Origin: an uncultured Anaerolineae bacterium | Lineage (GTDB): Bacteria; Chloroflexota; Anaerolineae; J036; Brachytrichaceae | Direction of reading: 5' to 3' | Assembly: GCA_938034415.1 (NCBI GenBank) | Contig: CALHLE010000039.1 | Coordinates: 1-58,372 of the forward strand | Length of the DNA: 58,372 nt | In this document: piece by piece, positions 34,990 to 43,200 of the stretch | How positions within the stretch are numbered: the first letter of the stretch is position 1 | How the letters are laid out: every line of letters begins with the position of its first letter | Made by a program: the position numbers and the translations under genes | The notes under the pieces: generated by a model | Database searches by the model: none | Told to the model about the DNA's origin: nothing | What the model saw: only the letters and a program-made list of their open reading frames with translations

Positions 34990-35046
34990 TCACGCATCGT
35001 CCAAGGCTCAAAGTCCAGAGCTTGCGGCTCACGGCGCAAAGCTCAA
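34963..35046. repeat. Twelve-unit 7-bp phased array spanning the murB/ddl junction
   Basis: From 34963 to 35046 the DNA can be cut into twelve 7-mers that resemble their neighbours: CTGGAAT, CGAACAT, GAGTGAT, CACGCAT all end in AT; then CGTCCAA, GGCTCAA, AGTCCAG, AGCTTGC, GGCTCAC, GGCGCAA, AGCTCAA. GCTC recurs at 35006, 35027 and 35041 and CAAAG at 35009, 35037 and 35044, all multiples of 7 apart. The array codes for the end of MurB and the start of Ddl in different frames. Confidence 0.65.
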
Positions 35047-35995
35047 AGTGGCCGTGCTATATGGCGGGCAATCCGGCGAGCACGAAGTGAGCCTGATGTC
35101 GGCGGCATCGGTCATGGAGGCGCTGGACGACCGCAAGTACGAGGTCACGCCGGTGTTCATCAGCAGAGCGGGGGAGTGGGCGATCCCGCTGGACGACCTG
35201 CGCAAGTTCGACGTGGTCTTTCCGGTGCTGCATGGGCCGATGGGCGAGGATGGCACCGTGCAGGGCTTGCTCACCCTGATCGGGGTGCCGTTTGTCGGCG
35301 CAGGCGTGGTCGGCTCGGCGGTTGGGATGGACAAGGCGATTTTCAAGGATGTGATGCGCGCGCATGGGTTGCCGGTGGCGAAGCACATCGTCGTGCGCCG
35401 GCGCCAGTGGCTATCGGCTGCCGAGCATGTGGCGAGCCTTGTGACGGCACAAATTGGCTTCCCATGCTTCGTTAAGCCGGCCAACATGGGCAGCAGCGTC
35501 GGCGTCACCAAGGCGAAGGACGTTCAGCAGTTGCATGTGGGTATGGCCGAGGCGCTGAAATGGGATCGCAAGGTGCTGATCGAGCAGGCGGTGCCGCATG
35601 CGCGCGAGCTGGAGGTGAGCGTGCTGGGCAACGACGAGTTGCAGGCGTCGGTCGTTGGCGAGATCACGCCCAGCCGCGAGTTCTATGACTATGCCGCTAA
35701 ATACCTGGATAAGGGCGAGGCGGCCTCTGGCTTGCATATCCCGGCGCCCATCCCAGACGCGCTGGCGCACCGGATCCGCGAGATGGCGGTGGAAGCGGCG
35801 ACGCTGGCCGACGCGCGCGGCATGGCGCGGGTGGACTTTTTGATGAACGGCGAGAGCGGGGAGGTGTTCATTAACGAGATCAACACCATCCCCGGCTTCA
35901 CCGACATCAGCATGTATCCGAAGCTGTGGGCGGCCAGCGGCATTCCATATAGCCAGTTGCTCGACCGGCTAATCGCGCTGGCCATGGAGAAATGA
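34982..35995 (+). CDS. ddl: D-alanine--D-alanine ligase
   Basis: The 337-residue ATP-grasp product has KVAVLYGGQSGEHEVSLMSA at residues 21-40, FPVLHGPMGEDGTVQGLL, the central ATP-grasp segment PCFVKPANMGSSVGVTKAKD, and the metal and product site FINEINTIPGFT. It makes the D-Ala-D-Ala that MurF attaches. About 20 residues before the core (MSDHASSKAQSPELAAHGAK) are absent in typical Ddl and are encoded by 7-bp phased repeat DNA. An internal start is possible, but none has a good ribosome site; CAGGAG (34963-34968) serves the ATG at 34982. It overlaps murB and ftsQ at its ends. Confidence 0.95.
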   Translation: MSDHASSKAQSPELAAHGAKLKVAVLYGGQSGEHEVSLMSAASVMEALDDRKYEVTPVFISRAGEWAIPLDDLRKFDVVFPVLHGPMGEDGTVQGLLTLIGVPFVGAGVVGSAVGMDKAIFKDVMRAHGLPVAKHIVVRRRQWLSAAEHVASLVTAQIGFPCFVKPANMGSSVGVTKAKDVQQLHVGMAEALKWDRKVLIEQAVPHARELEVSVLGNDELQASVVGEITPSREFYDYAAKYLDKGEAASGLHIPAPIPDALAHRIREMAVEAATLADARGMARVDFLMNGESGEVFINEINTIPGFTDISMYPKLWAASGIPYSQLLDRLIALAMEK

Positions 35996-36789
35996 GGGCG
36001 GGGATGAGCTACCGACCGCAGCGAGATCGCAGGTCGGCGTCGTGGACGCGCTTCGATGTGGCGTTGGCGCAGCGCGCCGAGCAGCGCGCCCAGCGCCGCT
36101 CGGCGCGAGCATTTGCCGCTGCCGTGTGCATCGCCGGCGCGGTGCTCGGCGCGCAATGGTATGGCGGCGAGAGCTGGCGCATCGGCGACATCGAAGTGCA
36201 GAACAACGACGGCGTGCCGGTCGAAGCGATCATCGGCGCGAGTGGGCTACAGGGCGAGCACTTTCACTTCGCCGACTTGGACGCGGCGGCTAAAGCTGTG
36301 GATGAGCTGCCGGGCGTGGAAGCGGCGTTGGTCACGTGTCGCTGGGAGTGGCGCGTCCGATGCGTGATCACCGTTCAGCCGGCGCGCCCGATGGCGCTGT
36401 GGCAAGGCCAAGGGGGCAACGTGTGGAACGACTTCGAGGGCAGGGTGCAAGTCGCGCGAGAAAACATGCCGGCCCGGCTCTTCATCCGCGTCGAGGATGG
36501 CGCGCTGCCGCCGTTGGGCAGCCGGCTCGATCCGCGCCTGTTGCGCGCCCTGAACGAACTAATCGCTGCGCAGCCGGACGTGACGCGCTATTCCTACTCG
36601 TCGCAGTTTGGCCTAATGTGGGTCAACGAGCGCAAATGGCGCGTGCGGCTGGGCGATGCGCCCTATGACGGCGCGATGAGCGACAAGTTGCGCTTGGCGC
36701 GCGCGTTGCAGAAGCAATTGGTGGATAAGGGTGTTGAAGCGCGGGTGTTGGATGTGCGTTTCGTGGAGGCGCCGTACTACATCCGGTGA
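35992..36789 (+). CDS. ftsQ: Cell division protein FtsQ
   Basis: The 265-residue product has a basic cytoplasmic head, one membrane segment (about residues 40-56), a POTRA domain (WRIGDIEVQNNDGVPVEAIIGASGL) and a beta domain with VQPARPMALWQGQGG and VWNDFEGRVQ. FtsQ links early and late divisome proteins through FtsL and FtsB. The sequence is divergent, as usual; order between ddl and ftsA supports the call. The ATG at 35992 overlaps the ddl stop (ATGA), with GGAG upstream; ATG 36004 is an alternative. Confidence 0.85.
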   Translation: MRAGMSYRPQRDRRSASWTRFDVALAQRAEQRAQRRSARAFAAAVCIAGAVLGAQWYGGESWRIGDIEVQNNDGVPVEAIIGASGLQGEHFHFADLDAAAKAVDELPGVEAALVTCRWEWRVRCVITVQPARPMALWQGQGGNVWNDFEGRVQVARENMPARLFIRVEDGALPPLGSRLDPRLLRALNELIAAQPDVTRYSYSSQFGLMWVNERKWRVRLGDAPYDGAMSDKLRLARALQKQLVDKGVEARVLDVRFVEAPYYIR

Positions 36790-36869
36790 GGTGTGAGCTG
36801 GGTGACAAGCAAAAGCCTGAGGGCAAGTGCTGAATTGCCGATGCTGGGCTCTTGATTCTCGCGCTCGAA
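36786..36869. repeat. Possible 7-bp phased DNA upstream of ftsA
   Basis: The ftsQ-ftsA gap can be cut in 7-bp phase: GTGAGGT, GTGAGCT, GGGTGAC at the left end and TGCTGAA, TTGCCGA, TGCTGGG, CTCTTGA nearer ftsA. Identity between units is lower than at the other sites. Confidence 0.4.
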
Positions 36870-36872
36870 ATC

Positions 36873-38102
36873 ATGGCAGAACCGAAGACGATCACCGTTT
36901 TGGATATCGGCAGCACGAAGGTAGTGGCGTTGGTGGGCGAGGCTGCGGACAACGAGGCCGGCTTTACCATCATCGGCGTGGGGATGGCGGCTGCTCGCGG
37001 CATCCGGCGCAGCCAAATCGTCAACGTGAGCGACGCGACTGCGTGCATGAAGGAGGCGCTGGCCGGCGCGCAAGCCTCTTCGGGGGTGAAGGCGTCGCAC
37101 GTGCTCATGTCCATCAGCGGCAACCATATCACCTCGCAGAACAGCCAAGGCGCGGTCGCCATCGGCCGAGGCGACCAAGGCGTGTCGTTCGACGACATCA
37201 ATCGTTGCCTAGAATCGGCGCAGGCCATCGCCGTGCCGAACAACCGCGAGATCCTGCACGTGATCCCGCGGCACTTCCGGGTGGACGATCAGGACGGCGT
37301 GCGCAACCCGGTCGGCATGCTGGGCTTCCGGCTGGAAGCGCAGGCCCACATCATCACCTGCGCGACGACGGCGATGCAGAACCTGCTCAAGTGCGCGCAC
37401 ATGGCCGGCGTGGACGTGAGCGAGTTCGTGCTCTCGCCGCTGGCTTCGGCCGAGGCCGTGCTCACACCGACCGAACGCGAGATGGGCGCGGTATTGGTGG
37501 ATATCGGCGGCGGCACTACGGGCATCGCTATGTTTATTGACGGATCGGCATGGCATACCAAAGTGCTGGAGGTGGGCGGGTCGCACTTCACCAGCGACCT
37601 GGCGCAGGTGCTGCGGCTGCCGATGGACGCCGCCGAGCACCTGAAAGTGCACTATGGGCACGCCCATCCGCCCGATGTGCCGGGCGATCAGGTTTGCGAC
37701 ATCGTGGGGTTTGGTGATGAGCCGCTGGTGCGCGTCTCCAGGCGCGAGGCGGCGGAGATTCTGCGCGCTCGCGCTGACGAGCTGTTCAGCTTGATTGAGC
37801 AGGAGATCAAACGCAGCGGTTATGACGGCCTGTTGCCGGCCGGACTCGTGATCACAGGAGGTGGTTCGCTATTGCCAGGCTTGAGGGAATCGGCGCGCGA
37901 GACGACGGGACGACCGGTTCGCTTGACGCGCCCGATGAATTTGTATGGCTTGGTGGACGCCTTGCAGTCCCCGGCTTTCTCGACTGCGGTCGGGATGCTG
38001 CACTGGGGGCTGCAGGGCGTCGTTGCGAAGCCTAGCAAGCGCCGACGCTTCAGCCCTCGCCTGGACTTGCCAGGGTGGTTGAGGAATTTGTTGCCGGATT
38101 GA
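36873..38102 (+). CDS. ftsA: Cell division protein FtsA
   Basis: From the ATG at 36873 the product is 409 residues. The actin-like ATPase motifs are ITVLDIGSTKVVALV (phosphate 1), GAVLVDIGGGTTGIAMF (phosphate 2) and GLVITGGGSLLPGL (adenosine). The SHS2/1C domain lies at about 85-165. The C-terminal LPGWLRNLLPD is an amphipathic helix suited for membrane tethering of FtsZ filaments. The open frame extends seven codons upstream to a TTG (36852), but ATG is preferred. A promoter with DnaA boxes lies between this gene and ftsZ. Confidence 0.95.
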   Translation: MAEPKTITVLDIGSTKVVALVGEAADNEAGFTIIGVGMAAARGIRRSQIVNVSDATACMKEALAGAQASSGVKASHVLMSISGNHITSQNSQGAVAIGRGDQGVSFDDINRCLESAQAIAVPNNREILHVIPRHFRVDDQDGVRNPVGMLGFRLEAQAHIITCATTAMQNLLKCAHMAGVDVSEFVLSPLASAEAVLTPTEREMGAVLVDIGGGTTGIAMFIDGSAWHTKVLEVGGSHFTSDLAQVLRLPMDAAEHLKVHYGHAHPPDVPGDQVCDIVGFGDEPLVRVSRREAAEILRARADELFSLIEQEIKRSGYDGLLPAGLVITGGGSLLPGLRESARETTGRPVRLTRPMNLYGLVDALQSPAFSTAVGMLHWGLQGVVAKPSKRRRFSPRLDLPGWLRNLLPD

Positions 38103-38228
38103 ACTGAAGGGCGGTCATCTTGACCGCGTTGCGTGGAGTGTCCGGATCCGTCTGCCCGCGAACGTCGCGCTCGTATGCCGGATTATCCGGGCGTTCCCTA
38201 GCTTAAAACTCTCGATTTTTGGAAAAGC

Positions 38229-38237
38229 TGTGGATAA
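38229..38237 (+). promoter_or_regulatory. DnaA box 1 upstream of the ftsZ promoter
   Basis: TGTGGATAA is a perfect DnaA box. It lies six bases upstream of the predicted ftsZ -35 hexamer and 21 bp (about two helical turns) from the second box. Confidence 0.7.
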
Positions 38238-38242
38238 ACTGC

Positions 38243-38270
38243 TTGACACTGTGGATAAGCAGCATAGAAT
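38243..38270 (+). promoter_or_regulatory. Predicted ftsZ promoter containing DnaA box 2
   Basis: TTGACA (38243-38248) and TAGAAT (38265-38270) are separated by 16 bp. A second perfect DnaA box, TGTGGATAA (38250-38258), occupies the spacer, so DnaA binding would compete with RNA polymerase. The promoter would give ftsZ its own transcript inside the cluster. Confidence 0.7.
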
Positions 38271-38329
38271 CTGTGAACTACCTGTGAATGAGCGGGGATA
38301 TCCGCAGCAGCAATGGAGGAAGCATTCCG

Positions 38330-39484
38330 ATGAATATCCAACCAGAAGAGTATTTGACGGGCATGCGTGCTGAGTCACCTGCTCAAATCAAAGTCGTCGG
38401 CGTCGGCGGCGGCGGTCAGAATGCAGTCAATCGGATGATCGCCGAGGGCCTCGCCGGCATTGAGTTCATCGCCGTCAACACCGACCAGCAAGCGCTGATG
38501 CTCAGCCATGCGCCGATTCGCGTGCGCATCGGCGAGAAGGTGACGCGCGGCCTTGGCGCGGGGAGCAATGCCGAAATCGGCGAGAAAGCCGCGGAGGAGT
38601 CAGCCGACGAGATCTACAACTTGCTCAAAGGCGCCGACATGGTCTTCATCACATGCGGCATGGGCGGCGGCACAGGCACCGGCGCCGCGCCCGTCATTGC
38701 GCGCATCGCCAAAGAGCTGAACGCGCTCACCATCGGCGTAGTGACCAAGCCCTTCTCATTTGAGGGGACGCCGCGCATGCGCACGGCCGAGGCCGGCATC
38801 GAGCGGCTCAAAGAGCATGTGGACACGTTGATCGTGATCCCCAACGACCGCTTGCTGGACATCGTCGGCCAGAAGGCCACCCTCCAACAGGCCTTCCGCA
38901 CAGCCGATGATGTGCTGCGTCAGGGCATCCAGGGCATCAGTGAGGTGATCACCGTCCCAGGGCTGATCAACCTCGACTTTGCGGACGTGCGCACTATCAT
39001 GTCCGAGGGCGGCGCCGCGCTTATGGCGGTGGGCACGGCCAGCGGCGAGGGGCGGGCGCGCGCAGCGGCCGAGCAAGCGATTACGTCCAACCTGTTGGAT
39101 GTGACCATTGACGGCGCGCGCGGCATTCTCTTCAACATCACCGGCGGCCCAGATCTCAGCCTGTTCGAGGTGAACGAGGCGGCCATGATCATCAAGTCGG
39201 CGGCGCATCCTGACTGCAACGTGATCTTCGGCGCAGTTGTGGACGAGAACATGAAAGATCAGGTGCGCATCACAGTGATCGCCACCGGCTTTGACAACCA
39301 GGGCAACTTGCCGCGCCGGATGATCCGCTCGAGCAGCGCAGCAATGCGGGCAGCCGCGGCCAGGTATGCGTCGTCCTCGCTCAACACAGACGCGCCGCGC
39401 AGCGATGCCGAGCCGTTGCTAAACCGCGCCGCTCAGTTCGATCCAGATAATCTGGAACTGCCCTCTTTCTTGCGTCGGCGATAG
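38330..39484 (+). CDS. ftsZ: Cell division protein FtsZ
   Basis: The ATG at 38330 follows GGAGGAA (38315-38321) and gives 384 residues. The GTPase core has [17 protein letters not shown], the tubulin signature [15 protein letters not shown], and the T7 loop segment [14 protein letters not shown] with its catalytic Asp. A short linker ends in the conserved C-terminal peptide [12 protein letters not shown], which binds FtsA and other partners. FtsZ forms the Z-ring. An ATG at 38288 is in frame but has no ribosome site. The gene has its own promoter and a hairpin terminator, so it closes the dcw cluster. Confidence 0.97.
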   Translation: MNIQPEEYLTGMRAESPAQIKVVGVGGGGQNAVNRMIAEGLAGIEFIAVNTDQQALMLSHAPIRVRIGEKVTRGLGAGSNAEIGEKAAEESADEIYNLLKGADMVFITCGMGGGTGTGAAPVIARIAKELNALTIGVVTKPFSFEGTPRMRTAEAGIERLKEHVDTLIVIPNDRLLDIVGQKATLQQAFRTADDVLRQGIQGISEVITVPGLINLDFADVRTIMSEGGAALMAVGTASGEGRARAAAEQAITSNLLDVTIDGARGILFNITGGPDLSLFEVNEAAMIIKSAAHPDCNVIFGAVVDENMKDQVRITVIATGFDNQGNLPRRMIRSSSAAMRAAAARYASSSLNTDAPRSDAEPLLNRAAQFDPDNLELPSFLRRR

Positions 39485-39524
39485 CCTCAGCACGTTGAAG
39501 TTCCATTGGCGCTCGTCCATGACA

Positions 39525-39564
39525 GCGACAGGGTGATCTGGCCTCATGACGGTCACCCTGTCGC
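39525..39564 (+). terminator. Hairpin terminator after ftsZ
   Basis: A perfect 12-bp stem (GCGACAGGGTGA / TCACCCTGTCGC) with a 16-base loop follows ftsZ by about 40 bp, then CGTTTGG. It probably ends the dcw transcript. Confidence 0.7.
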
Positions 39565-39609
39565 CGTTTGGATGACCCGCTTTCAACCTTAAATTTTCCG
39601 CGCCTTTTA

Positions 39610-39638
39610 TTGACTTTAGGCAGATGAGTCCTTAGAAT
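39610..39638 (+). promoter_or_regulatory. Predicted nrdR promoter
   Basis: TTGACT (39610-39615) and TAGAAT (39633-39638), with a 17-bp spacer, lie 70 bp upstream of the nrdR ATG. No clear NrdR box was seen nearby. Confidence 0.6.
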
Positions 39639-39707
39639 CGGCGTTCCTTCCCGGCTACATATGGCGCAGAGCAAATGTTCTAACGCCAGATGTGGCATAA
39701 ATGAGCC

Positions 39708-40160
39708 ATGAAATGTCCAAGCTGTGCTTCCGGTGACACCCACGTGATTGACACGGTGCGTGAGCCTTCAGGGGGAATACGCCGCAGGCGCAGCTGCAAA
39801 GCGTGCGGCTACCGCTTCAGCACCATTGAACGCGTCCTCGAGGCGACGCCGCTGGTCGTCAAGCGCGGCGGTCGGCGCGAGGCGTTCAACCGAGACAAGA
39901 TTCTGGAAGGAGTGCGCATCGCCTGCGCCAAGCGGCCGGTTGCCGCACAAGACATCGAGCGGTTGGCCAGCCAGATCGAAGCGCAGGTGTTCGCCATGAA
40001 CGTCAGCGAAGTATCTGCGCGCGTCATCGGCGACATGGTGTTGCAAGGGTTGCGCGAGCTGGACGAGGTGGCCTACATCCGTTATGCCATCGTTTATCTC
40101 GAGATGAAAGATCTTGAAAGCATAAAGAAAGAGATCGAACGGCTCCTAGCAGAGCGCTAG
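39708..40160 (+). CDS. nrdR: Ribonucleotide reductase repressor NrdR
   Basis: The 150-residue product has a complete zinc ribbon (MKCPSCASGDTHVIDT...RSCKACGYRFSTIE, four cysteines) followed by an ATP-cone domain (VVKRGGRREAFNRDKILEGVRIAC). NrdR senses ATP and dATP and represses ribonucleotide reductase genes. It lies 51 bp upstream of nrdJ on the same strand, so the regulator is probably co-transcribed with its target. NrdJ itself has no ATP cone at its N-terminus, leaving NrdR as the visible nucleotide sensor here. Confidence 0.96.
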   Translation: MKCPSCASGDTHVIDTVREPSGGIRRRRSCKACGYRFSTIERVLEATPLVVKRGGRREAFNRDKILEGVRIACAKRPVAAQDIERLASQIEAQVFAMNVSEVSARVIGDMVLQGLRELDEVAYIRYAIVYLEMKDLESIKKEIERLLAER

Positions 40161-40211
40161 CCATCAATTAGTCCCGTCATCACTCAAGAGTTATCACTCA
40201 AAGGTGTCAGC

Positions 40212-43200
40212 ATGAAGATCACACGACGATTTACCCGAGCCGGCGAGAGCCCATACGCAGACATCCGGTTTGTTAAGCGCAGTTCTGTCATTCGCAATCC
40301 CGATGGCTCGGTAGTGTTCGAGATGCACGACATTGACGTGCCGGAGAACTTTTCGCAAACGGCCACCGACATTCTGGCGCAGAAATACTTTCGGAAGGCG
40401 GGCGTGCCCAGCGCCACCGTGCGCGTGCGTGAGCGCGGCGTGCCTACTTGGCTGCAACGCAGCGCGCCGGCCGAGGGCGCGACGCTCGACCACGGCGAGC
40501 GCGATAGCAAACAGGTGTTCAACCGCCTGGCCGGCTGCTGGACCTACTGGGGATGGAAGCACAAGTACTTCGACACCGAAGAGGACGCCCGCGCCTTCTA
40601 TGATGAGCTGTGCTACATGCTGGCCAAGCAGATGGCCGCGCCGAACAGCCCACAATGGTTTAACACCGGCCTGAATTGGGCGTATGGCATCACCGGCCCC
40701 TCGCAGGGGCACTATTACGTGGACCCACAAACCGGCAAGGCGAAGCGCTCCGAGGACGCTTACACCCACCCGCAACCGCATGCGTGCCAGCCCTTCAACG
40801 CCTTAATCTCTACGCCATCCGGCCCGCTGGCCATCGGCGAGATCGTCACGCAGAACATGATCGGCCTGGAGGTTTTTGACGGCTCCGAGGGTGGCGCGGG
40901 GAAGACGCGCGTGGTTGCCGTTAAGTCCAACGGCCAAAAGCCCGTGTATCGGATCGTGCTGAAGAACGGCGTCTGCGTCGAAGCGACCGGCGATCATCTG
41001 GTCTGGGCTGCCGATGAGCGGCGCGGCGTGGGCCGCTGGTTGAGAGTGGATCAGCTTGCGCCGGGCCAGCGCATGCGCCTCGTGACGACTACTGCTGTCG
41101 AACAAACTTCGGAAGAGCGTGACATTGCCGAGTGCGCGCTGGCCGGTTGGATTCAGGGCGATGGATTCGTCGGGCAATACGACAAGGGCACGAACCGCAG
41201 CTTGACCATCGAATTGATGACCGTTAACGACGAAGAGCATGCATACGTCATGCGGTTGGTCGAGACGGTGTTCGCGGGCGCGCATTACAAAGTGCGCCCG
41301 GTCGAGTCAGGCAACCCGAGGTTGACGATCCGGCGTATCCGGCTCTACGGCGAAACATTGCGCCCATTCGTCGAGAAATACGAACTGTTGCGCGAAAGCC
41401 GTGATCACGGCGTGCCGGCTGCGGTTCGGCGCGCCGGTCGCCAGGCCCAGTGCGCCTATCTGCGCTCGCTCTTTCAGACCGACGGCGCAGTGCGATTGCG
41501 GCGTCGTGTGTCGCGCCTAACTGCTGTTGAAGGGCCCCATCGCTTTGCTCCTGCTTTGGCTACGGTCGCAGATCCTCTTGCGCTGAACGGCTCATCGCGA
41601 CCTGAGTCCGCACAGCAACGAGAGTTGCGCACTGCTGTTGTTGTCTTCACCACCGCGTCCGCCAGATTGGCCAGAGAGACGCAGGCGCTGCTGCTCAATC
41701 TGGGCATCTATGCGCGAGTGCAAGCCGGCGTAGAGAAGCGCGACAATCGGCGGACGCTGTGGTTCGTCTCCATCGGCGACGCCGAGTCGCGCATGGCCTT
41801 TCGCGAGGCGATTGGATTTGTGTCTTCGGATAAGGCGGCGCGGCTCGACCGAGCGTGTTCGTCAGAATTCGCCGGCAAGGGGCTGCCGGCGCTGCGCGAT
41901 GAGACGATCATCCGCATCGAGCCGGTCGGTGTGTTGCCGGTCTACGATATCCAGACCGAGTCCGGCCGGTATCTGTGCAACAACGTCCTTGTGCACAACT
42001 GTTTCATCCAGTCCATCGAAGACGACCTGGTCAACGAGGGCGGCATTATGGACCTGTGGGTGCGCGAAGCGCGCATCTTCAAATACGGCAGCGGCACCGG
42101 CAGCAACTTCTCCAAGCTGCGCGCCGAGAATGAGCCGCTGAGCGGGGGCGGCAAGTCGTCCGGCTTGATGAGCTTCCTGAAGATCGGCGACCGCGCCGCC
42201 GGCGCGATCAAGAGCGGCGGCACTACCCGCCGCGCGGCCAAGATGGTCATCCTGGACGCCGATCACCCCGACATCGAAGCCTTCATTGACTGGAAGGTGA
42301 TCGAAGAGCAGAAGGTGGCGTCGCTGGTGACCGGCAGCAAGCTCAACAACAAGCACCTGAACGCCATCATGCGGGCCTGCCACGAATGGCCCGACCCGGC
42401 GACGCGCTTCGACCGCAAGCAGAACGCCAAGCTGGCCCAGGCGATCGCCGAGGCGCGCCGCGTCCTGATCCCGCAAAATTACATCGAGCGCGTCATCCAG
42501 TTTGCGCAGCAGGGATACACCAGCATCTACTTCCCGGAATACGACACCGACTGGAACAGTGAAGCCTACGCGACCGTCAGCGGCCAGAACAGCAACAACA
42601 GCGTGCGCGTCACCAACGCATTCATGCGGGCGGTGATCGAGGACAAGGAGTGGGGGCTGATTTGGCGCACGGAGATCGAGAAGGCCAAGCGAGAGGGCCG
42701 CGCGCCCAAGCCGAAGCGCATGGTGAAGGCGCGCGAGCTGTGGCGCAAGATCGCCGAAGCGGCGTGGCACTGCGCCGACCCGGGCATCCAATATCACACC
42801 ACCATCAACGAGTGGCACACCTGCCCGGCGGACGGCGAAATCCGCGCCAGCAACCCGTGCTCGGAATACATGTTCCTCGACGACACCGCCTGCAACCTGG
42901 CCTCGCTCAACCTGATGCGTTTCTACGACGTCGAAAGCGGCCGGTTCGACGTCGAGGCCTATCGCCATGCCGTCCGGCTGTGGACGATCGTGCTGGAGAT
43001 CAGCGTGCTGATGGCGCAGTTCCCCAGCCGGCGCGTGGCCGAGCTGAGCTACGAGTTCCGCACGCTGGGCCTGGGCTACGCCAACCTCGGCGCGCTGCTG
43101 ATGGTGATGGGCGTCCCGTACGACAGCGCGCAGGGCCGCGCCATCGCCGGCGCGCTGACGGCCATCATGCACGGCTGCGCCTACGCGACCAGCGCGGAGA

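Noticed and set aside
39485-40211. NrdR boxes or a cobalamin riboswitch before nrdR or nrdJ
   Set aside because: No match to the ACACWATATMTNGT-type box and no B12-box-like sequence was found in the gaps.
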